A stretch of 64,000 bases of DNA from Flavimobilis rhizosphaerae (GTDB taxonomy: Bacteria; Actinomycetota; Actinomycetes; Actinomycetales; Cellulomonadaceae): contig NZ_JACZDF010000004.1 in the NCBI RefSeq assembly GCF_014852685.1, positions 62,001 to 126,000 on the forward strand, written 5' to 3'. Made by a program: the position numbers and the translations under genes. Below, piece by piece: positions 29,050-38,085 of the stretch. Position 1 is the stretch's first letter. The number at the start of each line of letters is the position of its first letter. The notes under the pieces are model-generated. The model made no database searches and was not told where the DNA came from. It was given only the letters and a program-made list of their open reading frames with translations.

Positions 29050-29062
29050 TCGCCTTGACCTG

Positions 29063-29128
29063 CGCAGATCGTCGGAGCCGCCGGCGCTGGCCGGATCGTG
29101 CTGTCGGGGCTGATCTGCGGCGCAGATC
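29063..29128 (+). repeat. Three copies of an octamer, two of them forming a palindrome
   Basis: CGCAGATC occurs at 29063-29070 and 29121-29128, and its complement GATCTGCG at 29112-29119. The last two form a perfect 17-bp palindrome with a single central G. The first and second could also pair across 41 bases, so two foldings compete. The element lies between dprA and the xerC promoter. Operator or RNA switch are both possible. Confidence 0.5.
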
Positions 29129-29139
29129 TGAACAAGTTC

Positions 29140-29197
29140 TGGCGCGATCCTTCCGTTGCCCGCCGCAATTGATCGCGCCACGACTCGTGCATTTTTT
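29140..29197 (+). terminator. Candidate hairpin and T-run after dprA
   Basis: TGGCGCGATC (29140-29149) pairs perfectly with GATCGCGCCA (29171-29180) around a 21-base loop. Six T residues at 29192-29197 come 11 bases after the stem. The T-run is rare for this genome, but the distance is longer than normal for an intrinsic terminator. The rest of 29050-29306 holds the octamers above and the xerC promoter. Confidence 0.4.
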
Positions 29198-29271
29198 GTG
29201 ACGCGGCCGGGAAGGTCGGCTCATGTCGGAATGAAATGGACATCGATGGCGCGCTTCCGGGAAACCGGTAC

Positions 29272-29300
29272 TTGAACAACGTCGCAGGTCGGGCCACTCT
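29272..29300 (+). promoter_or_regulatory. Promoter giving a leaderless xerC transcript
   Basis: TTGAAC (29272-29277), 17 bases, CACTCT (29295-29300), 6 bases, then GTG 29307. Both hexamers and the distance to the start codon are well placed. There is no ribosome site. Confidence 0.6.
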
Positions 29301-29306
29301 CGTCTC

Positions 29307-30239
29307 GTGAACGCGACCTTGAGGACCCGGGCTGCGGACGGGTGGGACGAACCGCTCGCCCGCTTCTGCGTCGACCTCGGGGTCCAGCGGGGGCTCGCCG
29401 CCCACACCGTGCGGGCCTACCGTAGCGACGTCGAGCAGCTGGCGACGTACGCGGCGGGTCTCGGCCTCGAGGACCCCGCGGATGTCAACCTCTCCGTCCT
29501 ACGCTCGTGGCTCGCCGAGATGAGCGAGCGCAACCTCTCCCGCGCGACGCTCGCCCGCCGCGGCGCGTCCGTCCGCTCTTTCTTCGAGTGGGCGTGCCGC
29601 ACCGGCCGCATCGAGAGCGACCCCGCGGTGCGTCTCGCGAGCCCGCGCAGCGACCGCATGCTCCCGACCGTCCTCGACGTCGACGCAGCCCGTGAGCTCA
29701 TGGAGACGGCACGAGATCGCGCCGAGAGCGGTGACCCCGCGCACCTGCGCGACTGGGCCGCCGTCGAGCTCCTCTACGCGACCGGTATCCGGGTCGGTGA
29801 GCTGGTCGGGGTCGATGTCTCGGACGTCCAGCTCGCCGAGCGAACCGTCCGCGTCCTCGGCAAGGGCTCGCGCGAACGCGTCGTCCCGTTCGGTCTGCCT
29901 GCTGGCCGCGCCGTCCACGCCTGGCTCGAGAGCGGACGCCCTGTCCTCGTCTCAGACCCGGCGGAGCCGGCGCTCCTTCTCGGCACCCGTGGCCAGCGGT
30001 GGGGGCAGCGGCAGATCCGACAGGTCGTCCACGACCTCGCGGAGCTCGCCGGTGTCGTCGACATCGCGCCCCACGGGCTGCGGCACACGGCCGCCACACA
30101 CCTCCTCGCGGGAGGCTCCGACCTCCGCGGGGTGCAGGAGGTTCTGGGTCACGCGACCCTCGCCACCACGCAGAAGTACACCCACGTCAGCGCCGAGCGG
30201 CTTCGCTCGTCCTACGAGCTCGCGCACCCCCGCGCGTGA
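29307..30239 (+). CDS. xerC: Tyrosine recombinase XerC
   Basis: XerC with XerD resolves chromosome dimers at dif. The N-terminal SAM-like core-binding domain covers residues 10-100. The catalytic domain has Arg162 in TGIRVGEL, Lys in GKGSRERVVPF, His256 and Arg259 in HGLRHT, the fifth residue in GHATL, and the nucleophile Tyr291 in TQKYTHV. The length of 310 residues is typical of XerC and not of phage integrases, and the neighbourhood is the chromosomal core. GTG 29307 has a promoter 6 nt upstream. Confidence 0.95.
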   Translation: MNATLRTRAADGWDEPLARFCVDLGVQRGLAAHTVRAYRSDVEQLATYAAGLGLEDPADVNLSVLRSWLAEMSERNLSRATLARRGASVRSFFEWACRTGRIESDPAVRLASPRSDRMLPTVLDVDAARELMETARDRAESGDPAHLRDWAAVELLYATGIRVGELVGVDVSDVQLAERTVRVLGKGSRERVVPFGLPAGRAVHAWLESGRPVLVSDPAEPALLLGTRGQRWGQRQIRQVVHDLAELAGVVDIAPHGLRHTAATHLLAGGSDLRGVQEVLGHATLATTQKYTHVSAERLRSSYELAHPRA

Positions 30240-30256
30240 GAACAGCCGGAGACACC

Positions 30257-31108
30257 ATGCCGATCACAGGTCTTCCGCACCCCGCGGCCGAGCAGGACCC
30301 TGCCGCGGACGTCCTCGCTGACCTCGAGGCCGACCTTGCACCGCACGACGCGGTCGCCGAGATCTGGGTCGAGTACAAGCAGACGGGTTCCGCGCAGCGG
30401 CGCGAGGAGCTCATCATCCACTACGCGCCGCTCGTCTCGATGGTGGCCTCCCGCATCGCGATGCGTCTTCCGAGCTCGGTCGAGCACGCGGACCTCGTCT
30501 CGTATGGCATGTTCGGTCTCATCGACGCGATCGAGAAGTTCGAGATCGATCGTGAGATCAAGTTCGAGACGTATGCGTCGGCGCGGATCCGCGGCGCCGT
30601 CATCGACGAGCTGCGACAGATCGACTGGGTGCCGCGCTCGGTGCGGTCGAAGGCCCGTGCGATCGACCGGGCTCACGCCGAGCTCGAGGCGCAGTGGCAC
30701 CGTCGGCCGTCGGACGACGAGGTCGCGCAGCACCTCGGCGTGCCCGTCGTCGACGTCCGGGCGGTGCACGCGCAGGTGTCGCGCGCGAACGTCGTCGCGC
30801 TCGACGAGCTGCTAGCGGTCGGTGCCGAGCGGGCCGAGCCCATGTCGATGCTCGACACGGTCGTCCAGGGTCACGGCGACGACCCGGCGCGCAGCTTCGA
30901 GGCGAAGGAGTCGAAGTACCTCCTCGGGCGGGCCATCTGCCAGCTGACGGACCGGGAGAAGCTCGTCCTCACGCTCTACTACTTCCAGAACCGGACGCTC
31001 GCCGAGATCGGCGCGATCCTCGGTGTCACCGAGTCGCGGATCTCGCAGGTGCACTCCGCCGCAGTCGTCCGTCTCCGTCAGCTCCTCGACGAGGTCGAGC
31101 ACGGCTGA
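30257..31108 (+). CDS. RNA polymerase sigma factor of the FliA/WhiG family
   Basis: The 283-residue protein has sigma regions 2 (LVSYGMFGLIDAIEKFE, then KFETYASARIRGAVIDELR), 3 (WVPRSVRSKARAI) and 4 (LTDREKLVLTLYYFQNRTLAEIGAILGVTESRISQVHS). The match is to the sigma-28 group, which drives flagellar genes in motile bacteria and sporulation (whiG) in Streptomyces. Its place after xerC/dprA and before rpsB is the same as whiG. In a Micrococcales host a flagellar role is more likely, but that is inference. ATG 30257 has GGAGA upstream, 17 bases after xerC. Confidence 0.92.
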   Translation: MPITGLPHPAAEQDPAADVLADLEADLAPHDAVAEIWVEYKQTGSAQRREELIIHYAPLVSMVASRIAMRLPSSVEHADLVSYGMFGLIDAIEKFEIDREIKFETYASARIRGAVIDELRQIDWVPRSVRSKARAIDRAHAELEAQWHRRPSDDEVAQHLGVPVVDVRAVHAQVSRANVVALDELLAVGAERAEPMSMLDTVVQGHGDDPARSFEAKESKYLLGRAICQLTDREKLVLTLYYFQNRTLAEIGAILGVTESRISQVHSAAVVRLRQLLDEVEHG

Positions 31109-31149
31109 CGGAGTTCCGGGCCGGGCCCAGGGAAGCCCGGCGCGTCGTG

Positions 31150-31186
31150 CGCCGCGGGCGCCGTCCGGGGGACGGAGCCCGCGGCG
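31150..31186. terminator. Bidirectional hairpin between sigma factor and M23 peptidase genes
   Basis: CGCCGCGGGC (31150-31159) pairs with GCCCGCGGCG (31177-31186), and an inner CGTCC/GGACG stem extends it. It lies between the two convergent genes and could stop transcription from both sides. Confidence 0.7.
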
Positions 31187-31189
31187 TGC

Positions 31190-31852
31190 TCATGCCCGCC
31201 CCGGGAGGAGCACGATCCGTGGTCGCGCCAGGAGCGAGGCGGGATCGATGTAGGCGGCGCCGAGGCGCACACCCCAGTGCAGGCACGCCTGTGGCGTGCA
31301 GTGTCCGGGCTCGGTGCTGAGCGTGGCGAGGACGTCGCCGGCGGCGACGGGGGTGCCGACGGCGGCGCTCGCCGTGACGGGTTCGAGGGTGGACCGGAGT
31401 CCGCCCTCGTGCTCGACGACGACGACGCCGCGCCCGGCGACCTGTCCTGCGAACTGGATGGTGCCGGCTGCCGGGGCCGCGACGGCGCCGCCCGGACGCG
31501 CGGCGAGGTCGAGGCCGCGGTGACCGGCGGCCCACGGGCTGCGGGGGATGTCGGCGGGTCTGACGACCCTGCCTGCGACGGGTGGGCGCCATCGGGCGCC
31601 TCCAGGAGGGGGCGCGTCGCGAGGAGCGGCGGCTGCGCCGACGGCCGTGCGGGTCGTGCCGACGGTCGGGTCGGAAGTCGCGACGCCAGGGCCGGCCGCG
31701 GCCGGGGGCGTCGTGGCGACGAGCAGGGCCAGCGCGGCGACGACGCGGTGAGCGTTGTCGCGCGCGCGGTGCGCTGCGGACCGCGCCCGCCGGTGGCGCG
31801 GCGGGATCGCGCGGCGCGGGTCGGCAGCCCTCGGGCTCGTGGGTGTCGTCAT
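31190..31852 (-). CDS. Secreted M23 family metallopeptidase
   Basis: A 220-residue protein with an Arg-rich start and a hydrophobic signal segment (about residues 35-54, ending near AAA), then a Pro/Ala linker and an M23 (LytM-like) domain from about residue 95. Zinc ligands are visible in HRGLDLA (His and Asp) and in LHWGVR near the C-terminus. The usual second His of the HxH motif is replaced by Cys in CLHWG, paired with another Cys in HCTPQAC. This Cys pair is common in the actinobacterial proteins encoded beside rpsB. It probably cuts or binds peptidoglycan outside the membrane. It is the only minus-strand gene in this part. Confidence 0.88.
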   Translation of the reverse strand: MTTPTSPRAADPRRAIPPRHRRARSAAHRARDNAHRVVAALALLVATTPPAAAGPGVATSDPTVGTTRTAVGAAAAPRDAPPPGGARWRPPVAGRVVRPADIPRSPWAAGHRGLDLAARPGGAVAAPAAGTIQFAGQVAGRGVVVVEHEGGLRSTLEPVTASAAVGTPVAAGDVLATLSTEPGHCTPQACLHWGVRLGAAYIDPASLLARPRIVLLPGRA

Positions 31853-32017
31853 GCAGCCACTTCACACCGCGGTCGTGCGGTGAGCATTCCGCGCCCCGCC
31901 GTCGGTGGAGAGGGGGGCGCGACAGCTGGTCTGTGGTCAGGCACGGACCCGGGGGTGCGGCGCGCGGTGGTGGCTTCGTCACACCGTCCGGCGTCCGGGA
32001 CCAGGGGAGTCGTCGGG

Positions 32018-32285
32018 TACGATAGATCTGCTCTGGGTGCGCCGTGCCTGCACGTCGCCCCCGGGGACATCGCGCACCTCCCTCCTGGTCATCACCCCGT
32101 CGTGCCTTGCGCCGGGTCGTCCAGGGTCACGCGACGTGGTCCGGCTCCGGCCGGTGCTCGCGGGACGGGGTGCCAGGGACCCTCGCCTCCCGGCGCAGGG
32201 TCGACAACCACCACGCGGCCCCGCAGGGGTCGCCGGACGTGCACGGACGGGCGGAGGATCCGCCGCCGTGTCGGAAGGAAGTGCC
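32018..32285 (+). promoter_or_regulatory. rpsB promoter -10 and long 5' leader
   Basis: TACGAT at 32018-32023 is a likely -10; the -35 is not clear. Transcription from it gives a leader of about 255 nt before rpsB ATG 32286. Long rpsB leaders are the site of S2 autoregulation in other bacteria, but I cannot identify a known structure here. The rest of 31853-32017 holds only the upstream side of the M23 gene, with no feature I can support. Confidence 0.4.
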
Positions 32286-33131
32286 ATGGCAGTCGTGACC
32301 ATGCGCCAGCTCCTCGAGAGCGGTGTCCACTTCGGGCACCAGACCCGCCGCTGGAACCCGAAGATGAAGCGATTCATCTTCACGGAGCGCAACGGCATCT
32401 ACATCGTCGACCTCCAGCAGTCGCTGTCGTACATCGACACGGCCTACGAGTTCGTCAAGCAGACCGTCGCGCACGGCGGCACCATCCTCTTCGTCGGCAC
32501 GAAGAAGCAGGCCCAGGAGGCCGTCGCCGAGCAGGCGACCCGCGTGGGCATGCCCTACGTCAACCACCGCTGGCTCGGTGGCATGCTCACGAACTTCGGC
32601 ACGGTGCACAAGCGCCTCCAGCGCATGAAGGAGCTCGAGCAGATCGACTTCGACGACGTCGCTGGCTCGAACCTCACGAAGAAGGAGCTCCTCGTGCTCC
32701 GTCGTGAGAAGGACAAGCTCACGAAGACGCTCGGCGGCATCCGTGACATGGCCAAGGTTCCCTCGGCCGTGTGGATCGTCGACACGAACAAGGAGCACCT
32801 CGCCGTCGACGAGGCGCGCAAGCTCAACATCCCGGTCGTCGCGATCCTTGACACCAACTGCGACCCCGACGTCGTCGACTACAAGATCCCGGGCAACGAC
32901 GACGCGATCCGCGCCGTCGGCCTCCTCACCCGCGTGATCGCGGACGCCGTCGCCGACGGTCTCGTCTCGCGCTCGCAGGGCCGCTCCGGCGCCGAGGCTC
33001 CGGCCGAGCCGCTCGCCGAGTGGGAGCAGGAGCTCCTCGCGGGCGACGCGGCGGCCGCGCCGACCGCCGAGGCCGCAGCCGAGGCTCCCGCTGCCGAGAC
33101 GCCGGCCGCCGAGGCTCCCGCGGCCGAGTGA
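32286..33131 (+). CDS. rpsB: 30S ribosomal protein S2
   Basis: S2 joins the 30S late and helps S1 binding and mRNA docking. The sequence opens with [24 protein letters not shown]-type spacing and has [12 protein letters not shown] and [14 protein letters not shown] in the middle. A C-terminal Ala/Glu/Pro-rich tail of about 40 residues brings it to 281 residues, as usual in actinobacteria. ATG 32286 has GGAAG about 8 nt upstream. Confidence 0.98.
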   Translation: MAVVTMRQLLESGVHFGHQTRRWNPKMKRFIFTERNGIYIVDLQQSLSYIDTAYEFVKQTVAHGGTILFVGTKKQAQEAVAEQATRVGMPYVNHRWLGGMLTNFGTVHKRLQRMKELEQIDFDDVAGSNLTKKELLVLRREKDKLTKTLGGIRDMAKVPSAVWIVDTNKEHLAVDEARKLNIPVVAILDTNCDPDVVDYKIPGNDDAIRAVGLLTRVIADAVADGLVSRSQGRSGAEAPAEPLAEWEQELLAGDAAAAPTAEAAAEAPAAETPAAEAPAAE

Positions 33132-33136
33132 CCAAC

Positions 33137-33168
33137 GTGCGGCCGGGCGGGACACCGCCCGGCCGCAC
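33137..33168 (+). terminator. Hairpin between rpsB and tsf
   Basis: GTGCGGCCGGGCGG (33137-33150) pairs perfectly with 33155-33168 around GACA, giving a 14-bp stem. Since rpsB-tsf are normally cotranscribed, it may reduce rather than end readthrough, or mark a processing site. Confidence 0.6.
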
Positions 33169-33217
33169 CGGTCCACCACCGACCACCGTCCAGACCGAAC
33201 GCAAAGGGTGACCACCC

Positions 33218-34063
33218 ATGGCGAACTACACCGCCGCTGACATCAAGGCTCTGCGCGAGCGCACGGGCGCCGGCATGCTCGACGTCAAGAAGGCTCTTGA
33301 CGAGGCTGACGGCAACTCGGAGAAGGCGCTCGAGCTCCTCCGCATCAAGGGCCTCAAGGGCGTCTCGAAGCGTGAGGACCGCGAGACCACCGAGGGCCTC
33401 GTGGCCGTCGACATCCGCCCGTCCGACGCCGGTGAGACCGGCACGATCGTCGAGCTCAACTGCGAGACCGACTTCGTCGCGAAGAACGAGAAGTTCATCG
33501 ACCTCGCCGACACGGTCCTCGCGGCCGTCGTCGCCGCGGGTGCGACCGACGTCGAGAGCGCCCTCGCGGCGCCGACCGCCGAGGGCACCGTCGCCGACAC
33601 GATCACGACGCTGGCCGCCGGCATCGGCGAGAAGGTCGTCCTGCGTCGCGTCGCGGCCGTCTCGGGCCCCAAGGTCACGAGCTACGTGCACCGCACGGCC
33701 AAGGACCTCCCGCCGACGATCGGTGTCCTCGTCGTCACCGACGAGGCCGGTGCCGCGGTCGGCAAGGACGTCGCGCAGCACGTCGCCGCCCTCGCGCCCG
33801 ACTTCCTCTCCCGGGAGGACGTCCCGGCGGAGAAGGTCGACAACGAGCGCCGCATCGCCGAGGAGACCGCCCGTAACGAGGGTGGCAAGAAGCCTGACCA
33901 CATCATCGCGAAGATCGCCGAGAACCGTCTCGGCAAGTTCTTCGAGGACGTCGTCCTCCTCGAGCAGCCGCTCGCGAAGGACCCCTCGAAGAAGGTCGGT
34001 CAGGCCGCGAAGGAGGCCGGCGGCACGATCGTGTCGTTCGTCCGCTTCCGCGTCGGCAACTGA
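33218..34063 (+). CDS. tsf: Elongation factor Ts
   Basis: EF-Ts exchanges GDP for GTP on EF-Tu. The N-terminal UBA-like domain has [17 protein letters not shown], and the core has [14 protein letters not shown] and the [16 protein letters not shown] segment. The length of 281 residues fits the long bacterial form. ATG 33218 has AAAGGGTG upstream. A long hairpin lies after the gene. Confidence 0.98.
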   Translation: MANYTAADIKALRERTGAGMLDVKKALDEADGNSEKALELLRIKGLKGVSKREDRETTEGLVAVDIRPSDAGETGTIVELNCETDFVAKNEKFIDLADTVLAAVVAAGATDVESALAAPTAEGTVADTITTLAAGIGEKVVLRRVAAVSGPKVTSYVHRTAKDLPPTIGVLVVTDEAGAAVGKDVAQHVAALAPDFLSREDVPAEKVDNERRIAEETARNEGGKKPDHIIAKIAENRLGKFFEDVVLLEQPLAKDPSKKVGQAAKEAGGTIVSFVRFRVGN

Positions 34064-34077
34064 CCCGGTCGTCCTCA

Positions 34078-34115
34078 CCGTCGGCCCGGCCCCGTCTCCG
34101 GGGCCGGGCCGACGG
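34078..34115 (+). terminator. Hairpin terminator after tsf
   Basis: CCGTCGGCCCGGCCCC (34078-34093) pairs perfectly with 34100-34115 around a 6-base loop, giving a 16-bp stem. Confidence 0.75.
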
Positions 34116-34157
34116 CGCACCCGCCCACCGCCCCCCACGTTGCACCGAGGAGTCCCG

Positions 34158-34880
34158 ATGACCGAGTCCGCCACGCCACGCCGAGTCCTGCTCAAGCTCT
34201 CGGGCGAGATGTTCGGAGGGGGCCAGATCGGGCTCGCACCCGACGTCGTCCAGCGGATCGCCGCCGAGATCGCCGCTGCTGCGGCCCGCGGCGTGCAGAT
34301 CGCCATCGTCGTCGGCGGTGGCAACTTCTTCCGCGGTGCGGAGCTCTCGCAGCGCGGCATCGACCGCGCCCGCGCCGACTATATGGGGATGCTCGGCACG
34401 GTGATGAACTGCCTCGCGCTGCAGGATTTCCTCGAGCAGGCCGGTCAGTCGACCCGCGTCCAGACGGCGATCGCCATGGGCCAGGTCGCCGAGAACTACA
34501 TCCCGCTGCGTGCGATCCGGCACATGGAGAAGGGCCGCGTCGTCATCTTCGGCGCCGGGGCCGGCATGCCGTACTTCTCGACGGACACCGTCGCTGTCCA
34601 GCGCGCTCTCGAGACCCGGTGCGACGAGGTGCTCATGGGCAAGAACGGGGTCGACGGTGTCTACACCGCGGACCCGAACACCGACCCGAACGCGAAGCGT
34701 CTCGACACCCTCACGTACTCCGACGCGCTCCAGCGCGGGCTCAAGGTCGTCGACTCGACTGCGTTCAGCCTCTGCATGGACAACGGCGTGAAGATGCGTG
34801 TGTTCGGCATGGGAGAGCCCGGAAACGTGACCCGCGCCCTCGTGGGTGAGAACATCGGGACCGTGGTGACTGCGGGCTGA
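34158..34880 (+). CDS. pyrH: UMP kinase
   Basis: PyrH phosphorylates UMP to UDP and is normally hexameric and controlled by GTP and UTP. The amino-acid-kinase fold shows [46 protein letters not shown] and [13 protein letters not shown]. The length of 240 residues is normal. ATG 34158 has GAGGAG 6-8 nt upstream. It precedes frr and cdsA in a conserved order. Confidence 0.98.
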   Translation: MTESATPRRVLLKLSGEMFGGGQIGLAPDVVQRIAAEIAAAAARGVQIAIVVGGGNFFRGAELSQRGIDRARADYMGMLGTVMNCLALQDFLEQAGQSTRVQTAIAMGQVAENYIPLRAIRHMEKGRVVIFGAGAGMPYFSTDTVAVQRALETRCDEVLMGKNGVDGVYTADPNTDPNAKRLDTLTYSDALQRGLKVVDSTAFSLCMDNGVKMRVFGMGEPGNVTRALVGENIGTVVTAG

Positions 34881-34960
34881 CCGCCTGCGCGAGCCTCACA
34901 AGACCTCAGCACGACGAACCCGCACGTGCCGCCCCCGGGCGGCTCAGACAAGGAGCACCG

Positions 34961-35518
34961 GTGATCGACGAGACCCTTCTCGAAGCCGAGGAGAAGATGG
35001 ACAAGGCGATCGAGGTCGCCAAGGAGGACTTCGGCGCAATCCGCACGGGCCGTGCGAACGCTGCGATGTTCGCGAAGATCTTCGTCGAGTACTACGGGAC
35101 ACCTACGCCCCTGCAGCAGCTCGCGTCGTTCAACGTCACGGAAGCGCGCACGGTGCTCATCTCACCGTTCGACAAGACCGCGATGTCCGCGATCGAGAAG
35201 GCTCTGCGCGACTCCGACCTCGGCGTCAACCCGTCGAACGACGGCAACGTCGTCCGCGTCATCCTGCCCTCCCTCACGGAGGAGCGCCGCCGCGACTACG
35301 TCAAGCTCGCCAAGACGAAGGCCGAGGACGCTCGCGTCTCGATCCGTGCGGTGCGACGCAAGGCCAAGGACATCCTCGACCGTCTCGCCAAGGACGGCGA
35401 CGCGGGCGAGGACGAGGTGACGCGCGCGGAGAAGGAGCTCGACGCTCTGACGAAGCGACACACCGACGAGGTCGACGCGATCCTCGCCGCCAAGGAGACG
35501 GAGCTCCTCGAGGTCTGA
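34961..35518 (+). CDS. frr: Ribosome recycling factor
   Basis: RRF splits post-termination ribosomes together with EF-G. The 185-residue protein has the three-helix-bundle signatures [41 protein letters not shown] and [17 protein letters not shown] 34961 has AAGGAG at 34950-34955. Its stop overlaps the cdsA start (TGATG), so cdsA is probably coupled to it. Confidence 0.98.
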   Translation: MIDETLLEAEEKMDKAIEVAKEDFGAIRTGRANAAMFAKIFVEYYGTPTPLQQLASFNVTEARTVLISPFDKTAMSAIEKALRDSDLGVNPSNDGNVVRVILPSLTEERRRDYVKLAKTKAEDARVSIRAVRRKAKDILDRLAKDGDAGEDEVTRAEKELDALTKRHTDEVDAILAAKETELLEV

Positions 35519-36366
35519 TGACCGAGAAGCTTGAGGGTGCAGTGCCCGCGACGACGACCGGCCGCTCCGGCCGCGACCTGCCGATGGCGGTCGCGGTCGG
35601 CGCAGGCATGCTCGTCGTCGTCGGTCTCGCCCTCTTCGTGTGGCAGCCCGCCTTCGTCGGGCTCGCCGTCATCGCCGTGGGTGCGGCGCTATGGGAGCTG
35701 TCGCACGCGTTCGCGCGCCGCGACGTCCACCTGACCCTTGCACCGCTGTGGGTCGGCGCCGCGGGGATTCTCGTCTCCGCCTACGTCGCCGGGCCGGAGG
35801 CGATGTTCGTCGCGTTCACGCTGACGGTCCTCGGTGCCCTCGTGTGGCGGGCCCTCGACGGCTACGGCCCTAGTGGGCTCCGCGACACGGCTGCCTCGAC
35901 GTTTGCCGTCGCGTACCTGCCGCTCATGGCGGGGTTCGCGATGCTCATGCTCGCGCAGCCCGACGGCACGTGGCGCGTCCTGCTCTTCATCCTCCTGCCC
36001 GTCGCGAGCGACACCGGCGGGTTCTTCGCGGGCGTGCGTTTCGGCAAGCACCCGCTCGCGCCGTCGATCTCCCCGAAGAAGAGCTGGGAGGGCCTCGCCG
36101 GATCGTTCCTGCTCGCGTCGCTCGTCGGGGTCGTCGGCATGGTCCTGCTCGACGGCCCGTGGTGGTGGGGCGTCGCCCTCGGGCTCGCGACGCCCGTGAC
36201 GGGGACGTTCGGCGACCTCGCCGAGTCGCTCCTCAAGCGGGACCTCGGCCTCAAGGACATGGGCACCCTCCTGCCCGGTCACGGCGGTGTCCTCGACCGG
36301 CTCGACTCGCTCCTGCTCACCGCGCCCTTCGCCTACCTCATGCTGTCGGCCGCCCTCGGCGGCTGA
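35518..36366 (+). CDS. cdsA: Phosphatidate cytidylyltransferase (CDP-diglyceride synthase)
   Basis: CdsA makes CDP-diacylglycerol from phosphatidic acid and CTP in the membrane. The 282-residue protein has a short basic N-terminus and about seven hydrophobic segments. The conserved region [17 protein letters not shown] and the C-terminal signature [17 protein letters not shown] carries the metal-binding aspartates. ATG 35518 overlaps the frr stop. It comes before rlmN. Confidence 0.96.
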   Translation: MTEKLEGAVPATTTGRSGRDLPMAVAVGAGMLVVVGLALFVWQPAFVGLAVIAVGAALWELSHAFARRDVHLTLAPLWVGAAGILVSAYVAGPEAMFVAFTLTVLGALVWRALDGYGPSGLRDTAASTFAVAYLPLMAGFAMLMLAQPDGTWRVLLFILLPVASDTGGFFAGVRFGKHPLAPSISPKKSWEGLAGSFLLASLVGVVGMVLLDGPWWWGVALGLATPVTGTFGDLAESLLKRDLGLKDMGTLLPGHGGVLDRLDSLLLTAPFAYLMLSAALGG

Positions 36367-36391
36367 ACCGTCCCACCGGAAGCTGATCCTC

Positions 36392-37525
36392 ATGACCGAC
36401 CGCCGCGTCCCCGTGACGCTCGACCTCTCGACCCCCGCCGCCGGACGGCGCGGCAAGCCGCCGCGCCACTTCGCCGACCTCACGCCCGCCGAGCGGGTCG
36501 AGGTCGTCACGGGCCTGGGGGAGAAGCCGTTCCGGGCCAAGCAGATCAGCCAGCACTACTACGGCCACCTCACGGCGGACCCTGCCGAGATGACGGATCT
36601 TCCCGCGGCGACGCGTGACCGGCTCGTCGAGGCGTTCTTCCCGCCACTGCTGCGCAGCACGCGTGTCATGACGGCGGACGGCGGCACGACCGTCAAGACG
36701 CTGTGGCGCATGTTCGACCAGGCGCGTGTCGAGTCGGTGCTCATGCGCTACCCGCACCGGTCGACGCTGTGCGTGTCGAGCCAAGCCGGCTGCGGCATGG
36801 CGTGCCCGTTCTGCGCGACCGGCCAGCTCGGCCTCACCCGCAACCTCTCGACCGCGGAGATCGTCGAGCAGGTGCGAGACGCCGCGCGCGCGCTCGACCG
36901 CGGCGAGATCCCCGGCGGCCCCGGCCGTCTCACGAACCTCGTCTTCATGGGTATGGGAGAGCCGCTCGCCAACTACAAGGCCGTCATGGGCACGATCCGG
37001 CAGCTCGTTGCGCCCGTCCCGGACGGGCTGGGCATGTCGGCGCGCAACATCACGGTGTCGACCGTCGGTCTCGTGCCGGCGATCAAGCGACTCTCCCAGG
37101 AGGGGCTGCCGCTCACGCTCGCCCTGTCGCTCCACGCGCCCGACGACGAGCTGCGCTCGGAGCTCGTGCCCATCAACACGCGCTGGTCCGTCGACGAGAC
37201 GCTCGACGCGGCGCGCGCCTACTACGAGGTGACGGGCCGACGTGTGAGCATCGAGTACGCACTCATCCGTGACATCAACGACCATGCGTGGCGGGCCGAT
37301 CTGCTCGGCAAGAAGCTCAACGCGCGGGGCCACGGCTGGGTGCACGCCAACCCGATCCCGCTCAACCCCACGCCCGGTTCGAAGTGGACCGCGAGCGACC
37401 CAGCCGTCGAGGAGGAGTTCGTGGCGCGACTGCGCGGGCACGGCATCCCCACGACGATCCGGGACACCCGCGGCTCGGACATCGACGGGGCGTGCGGCCA
37501 GCTCGCAGCCGAGGAGGCCTCATGA
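36392..37525 (+). CDS. rlmN: 23S rRNA/tRNA adenine C2-methyltransferase RlmN
   Basis: RlmN is a radical-SAM enzyme that methylates A2503 of 23S rRNA and A37 of some tRNAs. The cluster motif CxxxCxxC is Cys134, Cys138, Cys141 in CGMACPFC. The GMGEPLANY and [10 protein letters not shown] segments and the C-terminal [12 protein letters not shown] with the second catalytic Cys are present. The length of 377 residues is normal. ATG 36392 lies 25 bases after cdsA. The next gene overlaps its stop (ATGA). Confidence 0.97.
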   Translation: MTDRRVPVTLDLSTPAAGRRGKPPRHFADLTPAERVEVVTGLGEKPFRAKQISQHYYGHLTADPAEMTDLPAATRDRLVEAFFPPLLRSTRVMTADGGTTVKTLWRMFDQARVESVLMRYPHRSTLCVSSQAGCGMACPFCATGQLGLTRNLSTAEIVEQVRDAARALDRGEIPGGPGRLTNLVFMGMGEPLANYKAVMGTIRQLVAPVPDGLGMSARNITVSTVGLVPAIKRLSQEGLPLTLALSLHAPDDELRSELVPINTRWSVDETLDAARAYYEVTGRRVSIEYALIRDINDHAWRADLLGKKLNARGHGWVHANPIPLNPTPGSKWTASDPAVEEEFVARLRGHGIPTTIRDTRGSDIDGACGQLAAEEAS

Positions 37526-38085
37526 CCGGCACCTTCCCCACGACGACGGGTCTGCGGCGGGGGTATGCCGCCGATGAGGTCGACGCGTTGTTCGCGCGCG
37601 CCCGTGCCGAGTACGAGGGCTCGGGAGCCCCGGGTGCGGCGACGCTCGACGCCGCGGCGATCCATCGGGTCGCGTTCCCCGTCGTCCGTCGTAACGCTTA
37701 CGAGACGGGCGCGGTCGACGCTGCGCTCGACCGGCTCGAGGCGGCGTTCGTCGCTCGCGAGCGCGCCGAGTTCGTCGCGGCGCACGGTCAGCAGGCGTGG
37801 ATGGCGCAGCTCGCTGAGAAGGCCCGCACGCTCTACGGCCGTCTCGGTCGCCCGGACGGCGAGCGTTTCGCGCCCGGCGCGCGTGGCGAGGCGTCGTACG
37901 ACGCGGACGACGTCGACGCGCTGTGCGCGCGACTCGTCGGCTACTTCGACCGGGGCGAGCCGCTCACGAGCACCGAGGTGCGCGAGGCCCGCTTTCGGAC
38001 CCGTCGGGGCCGCGACGGGTATGCGGTCGGACCCGTCGACGCGTTCCTCACGCGTGCCGTCGAGGTGCTCCTGGGGGTCGAGTGA
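37522..38085 (+). CDS. DivIVA-domain-like protein, unknown role
   Basis: This 187-residue protein carries three copies of a short DivIVA-like pattern: [16 protein letters not shown] near residue 12, [21 protein letters not shown] near residue 55, and [23 protein letters not shown] at the C-terminus. In true DivIVA this motif ends the N-terminal membrane-binding domain; here no long coiled coil follows. Such proteins are often encoded between rlmN and dxr in actinobacteria. They may bind membranes or polar growth proteins, but no function is known to me. Starts and stops overlap both neighbours. Confidence 0.75.
   Translation: MTGTFPTTTGLRRGYAADEVDALFARARAEYEGSGAPGAATLDAAAIHRVAFPVVRRNAYETGAVDAALDRLEAAFVARERAEFVAAHGQQAWMAQLAEKARTLYGRLGRPDGERFAPGARGEASYDADDVDALCARLVGYFDRGEPLTSTEVREARFRTRRGRDGYAVGPVDAFLTRAVEVLLGVE

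Noticed and set aside
29050-29306. A dif site next to xerC
   Set aside because: The palindromes here do not resemble the 28-bp dif pattern with its AT-rich centre, and dif is normally near the terminus rather than beside xerC.
29307-30239. Tyrosine recombinase as a sign of a prophage or integrative element
   Set aside because: The length, motifs and chromosomal neighbours (dprA, sigma factor, rpsB) fit housekeeping XerC. No phage genes or attachment-site repeats were seen.
31190-31852. M23 gene as inactive because one His of HxH is Cys
   Set aside because: A Cys at this place with a partner Cys is common in actinobacterial relatives, so loss of activity cannot be concluded from it.
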